DNA of 64,000 bases from positions 1 to 64,000 of the forward strand of contig JALRMH010000016.1 in the NCBI GenBank assembly GCA_026119935.1, read 5' to 3'. Position numbers and translations under genes: made by a program. Each line of letters opens with the position of its first letter. Within the stretch, counting starts at the first letter, position 1. The notes under the pieces were generated by a model. The model was not told the origin of the DNA and made no database searches. It was given only the letters and a program-made list of their open reading frames with translations. This document shows positions 23,078 to 34,800 of this stretch, piece after piece. This DNA comes from Endothia cerciana (taxonomy: Eukaryota > Ascomycota > Sordariomycetes > Diaporthales > Cryphonectriaceae).

Positions 23078-23531
23078 ATGACGAAAGAATGGGACAAGCA
23101 GAAAGACACCATCCTGGACCTGTACAAGCTCCAGGGTAACAACTTCGAAGAGGTCAAGAGGATCATGAAGGAGAAGCACGGATTCGAGGCTTCGTCAGTG
23201 TCCTTGGTGACTCTCATCATTGCCTCTTTCTTAACATGCTGAGTTTTAGCATTCGAGCCTATCGATCACGCTTTAAGAAATGGGAATGGAAAAAGTACAC
23301 CACGAAGTCGCGGACAACTTCGGTATGCTATGGGAATCCGGACTGCACTCGCCTCGCCCCAACCGAAAATGACACTGAGAATTTGGGATATCAAAGGGGA
23401 ACATATATAGAATCGACCATTGGCATCTATGTGTGAGTTTGGAGCCTAAAATCATCCGATCTCGTATTGACACTCTCCAGGAGAAGGATTCGAGCCTTCC
23501 TGACCTGGTTGCCGTTCTCACGCCCTGTTGA
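23078..23531 (+). CDS. Clr5-domain protein, short or broken
   Basis: Exon 1 (23078-23193) encodes MTKEWDKQKDTILDLYKLQ and continues to the helix EEVKRIMKEKHGFEAS. An intron of 56 bp (23194-23249, donor GTCAGT, acceptor TTTTAG) joins it to SIRAYRSRFKKWEWKK. Together these are a complete Clr5 domain, a fungal-specific DNA-binding-like module of about 55 residues seen at the N-terminus of many ascomycete proteins. A second intron from GTATGC at 23323 to CTCTCCAG ending 23480 is plausible and would lead to a stop at 23531. Another frame after that (23528-23610) reads as protein-like, with PQHLRQFPWSFTGHRF, so the 3' part has probably lost its frame. Usual Clr5 proteins are several hundred residues; this one is a remnant or has missed exons. 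Confidence 0.55.
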
Positions 23532-26433
23532 TGCCGCAGCACCTACGGCAGTTCCCATGGTCGTTCACTGGTCACCGGTTTCTGTTTCCGGAGAAAACTA
23601 TAATCTATGTGAGTCCTGTCGCTTCCGTACTGGAAAAATTCCCCAAGATTGACTTGAAGAAGTCTCGCATCAGGACAAGACCACACCACCGGAAGACTCG
23701 TGGAATTGTTGCCATTGCATGGACGGAGGTCTGCTTCCAGCGCAGCCAATGGGTCCCGATATATCGGAAGAAAAACGAGGACGTTTAGGACGACGGCTAG
23801 CTTGCATGTTGCTTATGGCTCCGGGCGGAATTGCCACGGGTCTCATTTACAATTTTGGGCAACGCGAAGGTCAGTCCGGGACATCGTCCTCCATCATCGC
23901 TCGGGATAGGCTAACAGAACTGCCTCAGACTGCGCAAGCCTTGATTTGGCCGATAATCCAGGACACCCTGCCAACAGGGACAATGTCCTATTCCTAGTCC
24001 AATATCCCAGCCTCGGCCTATATGTCGGTGCTGTAGCCGTATACACTGTGTTGGGATTAGTATTCGCTTTGCAAGGCCAGAGGTACTGGAGCTGATCTTG
24101 GGATGACTCCCGGTTTTGGAGTGTGCGAACTCTCTTCGTTTTACATCTGTGCCTGGCTCGCGCTGGAACTCCGTGCTCACGAGCTGGATTGGTCTCCTTA
24201 CAGTTTGATACTAGCTTAGGCTAGAAGTTTGGGTTTACGCTTGGAATTTCTTAAGAGTCATATGTTTTTCAATTATGTGATATAACGAAAATGAGGTTCA
24301 CAATATAATTGGGCCAAACCCTCTAAGCATCCTGCACTGCTAAACAAAGACTTCTGTATAGTCATATTGGTAACCAGGAGGAGCGTATGAGGACACAAGG
24401 GCTTTAGATATCAGGTTTCCCCTTACAAGAGGCTCTTCCTTGCGCATCGTCGTGGCTATCGAGGATCCGTGTCCGGTACTGCATTCTTCAGCAATGACGG
24501 TGATGGCTAATCACTTACAATTTGACGACAGTATAATACGTGATTTCCGAGCCTCATTTTCATGGTATATCAAATCCGCGGAGACTCTAAGAATGATCTA
24601 TAACAGGCAGGCTACGATGCATCTTTCTCAAGTTCTGATATTCACCTGCTTAGATACGAGGCACCCCAGGACAAGCCAGCATGGACCAATATGACTTTGA
24701 TGATGACGACTACATCCACGACGGAGACCTGCCTCATGAAAATGATAATCGGGGTGCTCAAAAAGAGCAGGTCTACCAAGCTCGAGGTCAATCCATCCAC
24801 AGTCGACAAGCATCACTGGCCGAAGACGGCTCTGCCGTAGAATGAGAACTTTCTCCATTTCTGCCCCGCAGACTCGATCTAGAAGAGATCCGGATAATCA
24901 TCACGCAGTCAGGAAACTCATGGCCATGCCTGAGCTGATGGGCAACGAAAATAGCGAGGGACATACGCCTCGAAAGATTGCTCGCCAGAAGAGGTGTAAA
25001 CGGTGTGCCGCGTCCGTGGAGCGAGGCAGAGCGGGGGGGCCTTGCCTGACACCAACATCGAGACACTATATTTCAAGACTGTCGATGCGAGTTTCCCTCT
25101 TTTGCTTTCGGGACACACACCTACTGACCCGATGTTTGTTCTGAGAGATACCGTTCGAGGCTTCAGGGATCAGTCCCCTGGAGAAGCGTCGCCGAGCCTT
25201 CCAAGGTTATTAAGATTCAGTCGATATCCTCCAGGTAAGGCAGCCACAGGACTGGTATCTGGGGGTGGGGCACCTGTGAGGTGGTCTGGCGGGGTTCCTG
25301 CCACTGGGAAGCCTGTGCGAATGGTACGAATGGAGGCCTATTCCCACCCCTGTCCTTGGATTATCTCGAGTATGCGGGGCAACCTCCGCCGCTACCCCGC
25401 GTCCGGCTGGGCTCTGCCAGTACTGCACCTGATACCGTGTATTTCAAAATGATGCCGTGGTGAAATTGACACGAAGCACCCGACAATGTAGACTCTGGGA
25501 AGCATGATATGGTCTTTCAGGTGCTAAGGCGGCCAGGACAGGGCGCAGGAAGGCATCGAGAAAGGTGTGGACGTACAGAGATCCAGCCCATCTAGGCGTG
25601 GTACATGAGCAGCGAGGTGCAACTTCCTAAAGTACAGGTAGGCTGTACCTAGCCTGTGGTCTCTTTATCCCCAGGCCGGTTCCGACGATCCGTTCCCAGA
25701 GGCACGCACTGGGGTTCCTTTGGACCGTTTCAGTGGGCATCGCAAGCAGCTGATACCCCATGTCGTGCAACCCCTCATTCTTGACTACAGCCATCCACCA
25801 CCTATCATCGCTCCGCCTTGTCTTGCCCAACAACCTACCGGGTGCCTCTTGGGCCTGGACACCCTCACTTTCCCATCTCACCCTGTGCCACAGCACCCTC
25901 CGTCAGCTGTCATACCCTCTGCAGTGAAGCGAAAGCAGGCACACGACACGGCACTGCTTGGGCTGCAGCTGCTGCGGCGGTGACTCAACACCTACCTGCT
26001 GCCGGTGTCACCCCTCCAACTATACGCCTGCTTTGTCACCATCCCCTTTCTGAACCGCCTCCCCTCTCCAACAAGGTAGAGGGCCAACCTACACAACAAA
26101 GGCACACCGGCGTGCTTCATGTCATAATTTCCCAGATCATTCCTGCCGCAGGCGAAGTGGCCTTGATACTCGGTACGTTGTCGCTGAGCAGTCCTACACC
26201 CTATCACGCCCCCGTCCCCGCAGCTCCCGCCTACGCCAGCGCGCGAAGCCATTCCGCATTTGCCGTGCTGGGGATCTGCGGGAATTACCAAGTGTATCCT
26301 CATAAAGCCTCATACGCAACCAACCCGTTTCCCTAGGTCTCAAGAGTCCCGCTGATAGCCTCCACCCAGTCTCGCTGGGCCGACCAGACATCGTATATAG
26401 CATGGTCCTGTCTCGACTGACTACGATTCCACC
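23532..26433. other. Region with fragments only
   Basis: No confident gene. Protein-like scraps are visible after the Clr5 remnant up to about 24000, in changing frames. A 54-codon Asp-rich frame begins at ATG 24681 (MDQYDFDDDDYIHDGD) and ends at 24845; it could be a first exon but nothing supports it. The last few hundred bases before 26434 should be the promoter of the next gene. Confidence 0.4.
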
Positions 26434-29070
26434 ATGTTGACCACCGCCTCCCGGTTCCCCCCTCGAGCGAGGTCTCTATACACCCAGGATGCTGCCAGCG
26501 TCCGGGCTCTCGGCGTCGCCGGCATCCGGCACAGACAGCAGTCCCGAGCGTTCCGCTTCGGCCTGTGGTCTAACTACATCGACGAAGACCTCCAGCGCGA
26601 GATCCGACGACGACAGCGCATCTTGAAGCACAAGTACACCGAGCAGATCCATCGGCGACTGTCATGGGAGAAACACCCTTTCACAGAGGACGCCCGTCAT
26701 GCCCTCAGGCGCATGATGAATAGCTACTGGCATTCTCATGATGGGCGCCCCGGCCGCCGCTTCTGCGACGATGTCGAATCCCACAAGCAGCGAACACCCG
26801 AGAACAAGGACGGGGTGCGGCCCGGACAGAATATCGAAGACGTCGAGCGCGGGGCAATAGATCACTTGATATTCGGCCAGGAGGAGGAGGAGGACGACTC
26901 TGGCGCATGGCGCAGCAAGCGGGTGATGCGGAAGGCCAGGTCGGCTGCTCAAACAGATCACGGCAGGCCCGTCGAGCAGGATGACTTCGTCATCGATCCG
27001 ATTACGAACCGGAAAGTTACAAAGCACCCCAGCCCAAGCAGCCCTAGTGGCGATGGGAACATTCCTGTCAAGACGTTTAAGGAATACCGGTCGTGGTTTG
27101 CCAACTCTGGCCTCCCAAATCAAGTCGAATCTCGAGATCCTTCCAACGACTGGCATTCGGCTGAGGAAGTTCGAGGGGCAGCTCCACGACCAAATTCCGA
27201 ATCTGATCAAATATACAAAGACAAGCCGGTCGACATGAGCCAGACTGGGACCGCCAAGGTCGAAAGCGCCTCCGAAAGGACCCAAAAATTTGAGGACTTG
27301 CACAAGTCTAGGCCTGTGCAACGCCTAGACCCAGACGGAAGGCCTGATTCGACTGCTGAGGGGCTCTCTATGCAACACGATGATGTTGACCGGCACAAGA
27401 CTGTCGTAGATGAAGCTCATGAGCAGTTCGATGACCTCAAACCCCCGAGCGAAGATCTCGACAAGCATGAAAGCAGGCCTTGGCTGGCTGATGAACTCGC
27501 AAAGCGGATCGAGGAGGAGATCGAGCCCGGCCATATCAATCAGTACAAGCAAACCCCTGATGAGATTGCTGCTTCGATACAAGACGCGGAGACATCCTCC
27601 GACGACCAGGATGAGCACCAAGCGGTTCGGCAGAATAAGCCTTGTGGCAAGCCTTTGGGTTTCAAGGAGGATTCCGTGAAGCCCGAGATACTTCTCAGAT
27701 CTCGGTCCTTCATCGAACGGCTAGAGCCCGACGACTTCCCGGAACCGACCGCTGAAGATCTGCGGAGGAAGTATGGCCAGGCTGAACTGAAGCAGTACAC
27801 TGCGGTGAGATATCTAAAGAACGACGTGGGACAGCTAGATGCGCAGAAAGACTACAGCAGGCCAGGAACAGTGACATCCGAAGAGCCGGACAAGGCTGGC
27901 GAGTCGACCCACGAAACATTGCAGAAGCGTGAGCCGGGGAATCAAAGCCCAGGCATACAATCAATGGAAGCCATGATGGTGGAGCATGAACGGGCGTCGG
28001 ATGCTGCGGACACAGAGGCAAACCTTGCTATCAAATCGGCGAGGGCCAATACTGGACAGAGCGGCACGTCAGGAATCAAGATGACTGGCAACTTTCTTCG
28101 TGACTTCCCTGAGGAGTTCGAAAAGTCTTGGACACAGACGCTGTCCTCAATACCCACTGAGAGCACAGAGACCTACTCGGGTGACGTCCAAGCCCAGAGC
28201 GAGAACACGGACGGCGGGCTAGATGGAGCATTTGGCCGACCTTTGCCCTCCAAGATTCAGCCCGCTCTAGATCGGCAGCTCAGCCAGAATCCGACGATCA
28301 ACCACGATGACCCCTATTCTAATAATCCTCAGGGTCTGGATACTTCATACGCCGAGGAGCCGATTGCACCCTCCCAGGAAGTCAGCTCTGGAACCACAGA
28401 TGGCCCTACCCTTTACAAGATTCTGGCGTACGACCCAACCATGCAAAAGGTCAACATGGCCGAGACCACATCGCTGGTACCGGACTTCGCCTCCGCTCTG
28501 TCGCCAGCTGACGCACTTCTTCGCCTGTCGCACCCTACAAAGTTCTTTCCCCACTTTGCCGCTCTTGAAGCGGAGGGCTTCGAAATCGTCTCAGGTAGTG
28601 GTGACGTTCTCATCTTCCGCAAGGTCCGTCCATCAGCAGCCAGGAAGGCAGAAGAAAGCCTTGCTGAGAATAAAATGGAGACCCCATCCGTGGAAGCCCA
28701 ACCTCAGGCCACCTCGACACCCATCAATCCAATCGACATGACAGGTCGACCCAAAGTCATGTCGCCGGCCAGTGCAAATTTCGCCTCTCCTACGGGGTAT
28801 GTGAACTACGAGAATCTGCCCGAGAACGAGGCCAGTAACCTGCCGCCGCCACCTCCACGTGTAAAATATAATATCGATCTCCGACGTGAGGAGCCCGTAT
28901 ACAGTGGTCCCAAATACAAGACGTACGGTGGCCAGAAGCAGAAGAAAAGCCTGGGCAAGAGACTGCTCGTGGGTGGTGTCTGGGTCGCTGGTATCAGCTA
29001 CGGTCTCGGTGTCGTGTCCGAGTATTTCACCACCGGCGGCATAGACGGCACGGGGCCTCATGGCTTCTAG
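26434..29070 (+). CDS. Large putative mitochondrial protein, mostly disordered, C-terminal membrane helix
   Basis: An 878-residue single-exon frame from an ATG in good context (ACCATG). The first 45 residues are Arg/Ser/Ala-rich with no acidic clusters until the end, as in a mitochondrial presequence. Residues about 45-105 form a basic helical segment (EDLQREIRRRQRILKHKY; SWEKHPFTEDARHALRRMM) with a conserved-looking SYWHSHDGRPGRRF. The middle, about residues 110-660, is highly charged and low complexity. A folded block follows at about 665-735 (YKILAYDPTMQKVNMAET; FPHFAALEAEGFEIVSGSG). Near the C-terminus VGGVWVAGISYGLGVVSEYF at about 845-864 is a membrane helix preceded by Lys-rich sequence. 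The likely location is the mitochondrial membrane; function unknown. It resembles the fungal Ser/Thr-rich mitochondrial proteins annotated without function. Confidence 0.75.
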   Translation: MLTTASRFPPRARSLYTQDAASVRALGVAGIRHRQQSRAFRFGLWSNYIDEDLQREIRRRQRILKHKYTEQIHRRLSWEKHPFTEDARHALRRMMNSYWHSHDGRPGRRFCDDVESHKQRTPENKDGVRPGQNIEDVERGAIDHLIFGQEEEEDDSGAWRSKRVMRKARSAAQTDHGRPVEQDDFVIDPITNRKVTKHPSPSSPSGDGNIPVKTFKEYRSWFANSGLPNQVESRDPSNDWHSAEEVRGAAPRPNSESDQIYKDKPVDMSQTGTAKVESASERTQKFEDLHKSRPVQRLDPDGRPDSTAEGLSMQHDDVDRHKTVVDEAHEQFDDLKPPSEDLDKHESRPWLADELAKRIEEEIEPGHINQYKQTPDEIAASIQDAETSSDDQDEHQAVRQNKPCGKPLGFKEDSVKPEILLRSRSFIERLEPDDFPEPTAEDLRRKYGQAELKQYTAVRYLKNDVGQLDAQKDYSRPGTVTSEEPDKAGESTHETLQKREPGNQSPGIQSMEAMMVEHERASDAADTEANLAIKSARANTGQSGTSGIKMTGNFLRDFPEEFEKSWTQTLSSIPTESTETYSGDVQAQSENTDGGLDGAFGRPLPSKIQPALDRQLSQNPTINHDDPYSNNPQGLDTSYAEEPIAPSQEVSSGTTDGPTLYKILAYDPTMQKVNMAETTSLVPDFASALSPADALLRLSHPTKFFPHFAALEAEGFEIVSGSGDVLIFRKVRPSAARKAEESLAENKMETPSVEAQPQATSTPINPIDMTGRPKVMSPASANFASPTGYVNYENLPENEASNLPPPPPRVKYNIDLRREEPVYSGPKYKTYGGQKQKKSLGKRLLVGGVWVAGISYGLGVVSEYFTTGGIDGTGPHGF

Positions 29071-29947
29071 CCCACTGTGTTTCTGCTCCCAAACGAGCGT
29101 ATTCTTCCTTTTGATTGACCTGGAGACGACTTTCATCCTGGATGAGACTGGCTCACTGTGGGAGGGAATGACCGGTCTTCACTACCCATCATCTATCCAA
29201 AAAAAATAATGACGAAATCCTTCACGAAGTATAAGCACTGTATGAATAGAAGCGACGGACACCTCCGCTCTTTGATGCAAAGGGGGTGAGGATGGGCGTA
29301 AAGGGCGTTCTGGACTTGGAATTGCGCAATAACTATCTTAGCTGAGGCGTTCGCGAGATATTCCCCGGCGAGAACTTCACCCAGCTCACCCATCATTTCA
29401 TTTCACTGTCTGAGCCGGCAGCGCCATATACCAAGCACGGGCATGATTTCAGGGACCGGAGCTGGAGCAAGATAGGACAGGATATTGTACAGACTCAAGG
29501 CGGACACTCCCAATTCATCTGATGATGCCTCAAGACAGTGGAGGAGGCAGCCCGCGTGACGATGCTGAATGAGCGGTGTTATGCCGTTGATCCCGGAAAT
29601 AAACTGTGTCCAACTGATGACGCGCGATGCAATCTTAGTCCATTTTTTGCCTCCCCCTCCCCCCGAGTTTGTCAAACAGTACAACCCAAGCATACTCAAA
29701 CATCCATCTCTCAGGTGATTCCTTGACCGCAAGGTGAGGTCAAGCCGTAAGCCAGCTTCTCAAGCCTGTAATGCCGAGCCGCATCCCCTTCGTCCTGCAC
29801 AAGCAGGTGCAGAAGAACCGCACCCTTCCCTGAAGCACATGATTCCCCATCCAATCCACCACCCCACGCATACCGCATCAAGATCAGCCGCCGTAACCAC
29901 TCCCTTTTCAACATCTCTCTCTCCCCCCTCCCCCCTCCTCCGAAGAC
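29071..29947. other. Intergenic region between convergent genes
   Basis: 3' flanks of two convergent genes. I see C/T-rich tracts near 29910-29940 and nothing else. Confidence 0.45.
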
Positions 29948-30256
29948 CTAGGACCCCCTCTCGCTGAACCCCGCAGCATCACCCGCCCCGGGCGCCGCCT
30001 TGGCCGACAGCGTCCCGCTCGCGGTCATCACGGCATGCTTGTGGTCCTCGCGGTCGAAGGAGAACGTCCGCTGGGGGCGGGGCCCGGACCCGGACCCTGC
30101 CGTCGGCGGGTGCCACTCCGAGGTGCGGCGCATGGCCTCGGCGGCGGACTTCTCCGTGGTCGGGGACACGGGGGCGGCGAGGCGGGCGGCCAGGTCGGCG
30201 TCGGGGCCGGCGCCAAAGGGGTTCTGCTCTTGTTGCTGCTGCTGGGCGGTGGACAT
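29948..30256 (-). CDS. Small conserved fungal protein, unstructured
   Basis: A 102-residue frame from ATG 30256 to TAG 29948. It begins MSTAQQQQQEQNPFGAGPD, with a Gln run, then a helical Ala-rich part with TTEKSAAEAMRRTSEWHP, then RTFSFDREDHKHAVMT and a Gly/Ala/Ser tail. Short proteins with this order (NPFG near the start, a Ser/Thr-Glu-Lys block, Asp-His-Lys-His-Ala) are found across Sordariomycetes as conserved hypotheticals; this is recollection, not a search. The bracketed acid-plus-His motif and Ser-Phe sites suggest a regulated linear-motif protein. GC-rich coding and 3:1 codon bias contrast with the flanking sequence, which supports it as a real gene. Confidence 0.65.
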   Translation of the reverse strand: MSTAQQQQQEQNPFGAGPDADLAARLAAPVSPTTEKSAAEAMRRTSEWHPPTAGSGSGPRPQRTFSFDREDHKHAVMTASGTLSAKAAPGAGDAAGFSERGS

Positions 30257-31095
30257 CTTGTTATTGCTGGCTGGTGGTGACGATGGTGGTGTTGAGGTGG
30301 TTGTGGTGATGTCAGGCGGTGGTGCGCGTGTGTGGAAGGGGAGGGGGTTGTGTGTTGAAGCCAGTGTGTATGTAGGTTGGTTAAACCGACGTTGTGAGGT
30401 GGAATGTGTCAGGTCCGTAGTATAGTGAGGTGATTTATACCTCAGGAAGGGGAGAGTGTAGGCTTGTTCTGGGTGTGCTAGTCCGAAGAAGGGTCCAACA
30501 GGTGTCAGTCGAGGAGGGAAGGTTGAGGAGGAAAGTCAGTCCCACAACGAGGCCAACCTCATGCCACACCATAGCCACCACCTCAACAGCGAAAAAAAAA
30601 AAAAAAAAAAAAAAAAAGGTATGAGGTAGTGCTGCAGTCGCCACCCGCCAGCCACTCCAATCCGTTGGACCCTGATAGAAAACGACGACATGCAGGAGGA
30701 GCCTAGGGATGATTTGGCTCCTGTCGGCGCTGGGCCATTGGCCAATTGGGGGCTCCCCTACGCTGCGGGGTAGCTTGTTGCCTCCCGCCGCAGCGTCAAC
30801 AGCGGGTGGTGAGGTGAGGTGATGGCTGCAGCATGATCCTGACCGCAAGCGGACTGCTCTAGTTACAGATTCCACACCCGTCGAATGACTTTCAGCTTCT
30901 CTGAGCGTCACCCCCCCTCCGGTCTGTCCCTTGTTAGCCCACCCCGAGTCGGGCCCACAAGCATGCGTTAAGGGTAGAGCATTAGGCTGCTGGATGAAGT
31001 CAGTAAATAAGTGACCCTACCAAGTCCTAGAATGGGCTGCACCAGAATTCGGCATTATATCCTCTCACCTTATGTTCGTGGAAAGCAGTCAGCTT
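30257..31095. other. Intergenic region with a 26-base A tract
   Basis: Promoter side of the small protein gene and upstream of the tRNA. A pure A run occupies 30592-30617. No gene seen. Confidence 0.5.
30592..30617 (+). repeat. Poly-A tract (26 A)
   Basis: A single uninterrupted A run. There is no retroelement-like sequence 5' of it, so I read it as a simple repeat. Confidence 0.85.
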
Positions 31096-31195
31096 GGTCC
31101 CGTAGCTCAGCTGGTTAGAGCGTCGTACTAATATTTCCTTGGATGAGGAAACATTAGTGATGCGAAGGTCGCGAGTTCGATCCTCTCCGGGACCA
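31096..31195 (+). tRNA. tRNA-Ile (anticodon AAU) with a 26-nt intron
   Basis: The cloverleaf folds cleanly. Acceptor GGTCCCG (31096-31102) pairs with CGGGACC (31188-31194), discriminator A 31195. D stem GCTC 31105-31108 pairs with GAGC 31118-31121. The anticodon stem TCGTA 31123-31127 pairs with TGCGA 31161-31165, with one G-U. The loop reads CTAATA then A after removal of an intron at 31134-31159, directly 3' of position 37, the canonical place. The anticodon at 31130-31132 is AAT, read as IAU. The T stem GCGAG/CTCTC has one C-U mismatch. The mature RNA is 74 nt before CCA addition. A and B boxes are present (TAGCTCAGCTGG; GAGTTCGATCC). Confidence 0.93.
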
Positions 31196-31200
31196 TTTCC

Positions 31201-31205
31201 TTTTT
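31201..31205 (+). terminator. Pol III terminator of tRNA-Ile
   Basis: Five T residues six bases after the tRNA 3' end, the usual Pol III stop signal. Confidence 0.7.
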
Positions 31206-31846
31206 CCCATCTTCTGGTGCCCCGTTCGAGTCGGCCCTTGGCCGCCTGGAAGGCCTGCCTTGGCCTGTTTCCTGACTTTTGTCTTTCTTTTGCCCTTGTT
31301 TTCGGTTTCCTTTCTTTTTGGATCTCGGCGGTGGTCTATGGCGGGCGACGGAAAGCCGGTTCTGCTTTGCGGAAAACGGTAAACCGGAACCGAGAACCGT
31401 GTTTCTAGCCAGCGTTCGTCAGCACCTAAGTACTCCAGAAGCTTGCTTGCAAGGGTGCGCAAAGTCCCTTTCTTGATGGCTTCAAAGCTTTATAGGTATA
31501 TCTAAATTGTTTTGTGTTATTGACATTTTAGCTGTAGGATGGTGGGAATGATGCAGAGCAGGCCTTCCTTTACAGCGCTATCCTCTCATCTTTATTCTCA
31601 GGGTTTCATGGCTATCCCAGGCGTTTGCTATTATAGTTGTTCTTTTTTTCTCCTTCTTCTTCAGATCTTGGCTGTACCTTAGTATCTGCCTACGTAGACC
31701 TCTCTCTCGTCTCAGCTAAGGCGTACTGCTTTTTATTAGATCTAATTTATTCCATTGCTTTGCAAGACTCTCTAACCCTTAAAAGACGAAATATCAAAGA
31801 ATCTAAAGCGGTATAACAACAGCTTTAGTCAAGTTCATCTGACGCG
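31206..31846. other. Transition from gene-rich to mutated AT-rich DNA
   Basis: Between the tRNA and the DUF3435 relic. Base composition changes across this stretch: up to about 31470 it is like the left part, after that it becomes T-rich and TA-rich. If an inserted element begins to the right, its left end should lie here. I see no clear terminal repeat. Confidence 0.4.
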
Positions 31847-34800
31847 ATGTCTACCAACCCTTTCAAACCGGCGACTGCCTTTATCGACATCGATGATAAG
31901 GGGATCATCGCTTTCCTTGAGGAGCCGGACGATGAGATCCCGGATCTCCTCGCTCCTGCGACGATCTAGAGAAGGCAGAGGACGAAGGCAGTATGGAATC
32001 AGTAAGCAAATCACCCGAAATCTCTGAGCCACACCCTTCTATCGTCAGCTAAGTTAGCTATGCAGTGTCTAGGAGTTAGCGTGTAAAGATCCGGAGCAAA
32101 TCTGGATAGATCTATGCTAGCTAGGCCCTCTGTAAGTCACGGCGATTAGACTCTGCATCAAGTTTCTCAAGTTATATAGTTCGAATCGAAAGCGCCGGCA
32201 GATATATCTCGGACCTGAGAAGTACTGCACAGAACAGACTATGAAGAGCGCTTCGACTCTGTTGTCAATCTAGCAGTCTTTAGTTTATGAATTTAACTAG
32301 ACTGTGCTAGCCTGTAAGAGAAAAGAAGATCCCGAGCATAGGTCTTAGTAGAGCTTGAAGGCATACGAAGGCTTGCATATAGATGTTCATGCTAGTCTTG
32401 TCTTTAAGGTTATTAAGGTAGGTCACCTAGAGAGGTGTATATATAAAAGCCTAGCAACTTACTTGTCTGTCTAGTAGATTAAAGCCTATGCTAAAGAGAT
32501 AGGTCTTACTCGTAAACAGACCTTTATCAAGAAAGAGGTGACAGCCGAGGATATCGTTCTCCTGATAAGGACTCTCTAGCAGCAGGCTAATAATATTCCT
32601 TATAGCTCTTTGTTACGAATCTCCTTTTATAGTATAGTCCTCCTAGCTGGTATTAGCAGCTTCTGTCTTAGTATCCTCGTCAATATCAAGTATAGGCAAG
32701 TTGCTCTTAATTTAATGATTAATCTGTCTACTAAGGAGAGGCAGCTTATTACAACTTTTACCCTGTACTAGAATAAGCAGCGAACTAGTACTATTAGATA
32801 AGACTAAGCAAATATATATATGCAACGCTGTTTTGAAAGATTCTAGGCGCCTGTTATGCTAATATAGATAGAAATATAACAGTCTGGAACTATCTATCGC
32901 AGTCGTTCCGAATAGTATCTTTTATATAGTCAGCCTAGTAGTTGCTCGAGCGCTGGCAGACGACGCGTTTAAGCTTCCGGCCGACTTAATCAAGACCTTG
33001 ATATCGCAGCCTAACTTGAAAGGCAGGAGGCGTGTAAAGCTTAAATAGAAGAATTCAATACTAGAAAGACTGATATTTCCTTTAGAATACCACGCGTTTA
33101 GGGATCTATAGAATCGCACTACGCTTGTCGCCGAATATCCCGAACGTGTCCGTCCTTATTCTTTAAGAGTAGGCGCTAGAAATAGGCTTGACAATATGCA
33201 TTTTATACTAGCTACAGCTCGAGGTTAGAGAATGTATTCGCTAATATGAATCGTTTTATCAAAGGTGTGCTTCAACCTGCGCTACAGAATTATATCTTGT
33301 TATATAGCAGTGGCATTTTCCAGCACAGTTACCAGCCGCAGCACTTACGACAAAACCTTATACCGATTCTCAACTCAGCTGCTAGCGATAATACTGTACT
33401 GTTCGAACTACTACGCTAATCATCTCTAGACTGCGACAGCAATACTCTAATCTATATAAAGCCTAGTGATATTGCCTATTAGGATCGCACTCGCAACGAT
33501 CTCTATAAATGCTGTCAGATAGTTGACGCAAGACGTCGGAACCTAATCATCAGGCGTTTATCGCAGCTGCAGATCGATAAAAGAAGGCAAGAATACTTCG
33601 AAGACGCAGAAAATAAGAGGGCCTATAGCTTCGAGACTGTTAGCCTAGCGGTGCTATACTAAAAACCTCTGCGCTAGTCCGTCTATGCGAATACTACTGC
33701 TCCTGCTGCTAGGGTTGCAAGGCTGTTAGATCTGACCGACGCTAGCTCTCTCGAAGACGTGGCCTTGTATATTAATATAATAGTTATATACCAAGCCGCT
33801 AGTCGGCAGTGTGCTCAGCACGAGGGCTCGCCCTTAAGCGATTAGCTGTTGACTAAGGGCGGTTTTGCAAGCATAGAGCAGGCTGAAAGCAGGCCTTGCA
33901 CTAGCGTGAATAACGAGCGCGCTGATGCAAGCACATAGGCCTTGCTAGAACAGTCAGCGCAGCCGACTAGAAAATTGTCTAGTGTGCAGTGTCTCTTATA
34001 CCTAAGGATCTACGAAGATATGTCTAGCTTATCTATATACTATAATAGAGTGCATAAAGCAACGCTTAGCGAGCTATTTGCCTGCTTTAAATACGATGAC
34101 TATATTATTTATAGCTAGAACGACTAGTCAGACTATATCGAGTCTTATTACAGACTGCATAATGCACTGAAACGAAGGTCGATAGTGGATATCAGATGCC
34201 TCCTCTGCAATAATACCTTCGCCTTAGTATTAGGCTTATCGAGATATACGACGTAGTGTCACAAGCAAGATTTCGAGACCCTGTTTCCCTATCTGAAATG
34301 CTGCCTAGATGTTTCGGTGGATGAGACTCTTTTGATCAGCAGCCTATTGGATTAGTGCAGCTATATAAGTCACTCTTATAGCAGAACCGAATATGCTCCT
34401 AGGCTATCGTCGAGCCTAAAGTACCGTTGCCTGCTTTATTAGCACGAAATTATAAGCGAGATGAACTACTATACAAGATCGCACAGCCGCGCATTCGACG
34501 AACCCTTCCCTTGCCTAAAGTGTATCCGGCTGGATATAGTTGCAGTGCCTTTAATTACCGGCTGCGACGACTAGCAGCTCCACTACGCTGCTAATCACAG
34601 CAAGGCCACCTTTGTGTTTAGGCTGCAGAAATACACTTGATGTCTCGTCTGTGATCAGTACTCTAGGAAGGTTTCTAATCACTTTACTAAGCGCTACTTA
34701 CAGGCTCTGCTGTTTTCGTGCCTAGAGTGCAAGAGGCTCGGAGCGACTAGGAAGGATCAGAGTATAATTCAGAATCGCGATAGTTAGGTGTTGCACTGTG

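Noticed and set aside
26662..27321. 219-codon frame opposite the mitochondrial protein gene
   Set aside because: Antisense shadow of a long, well-supported gene.
30592..30617. Poly-A tail of a retroposed gene or LINE
   Set aside because: No related coding sequence or target duplication upstream; a simple A tract explains it.
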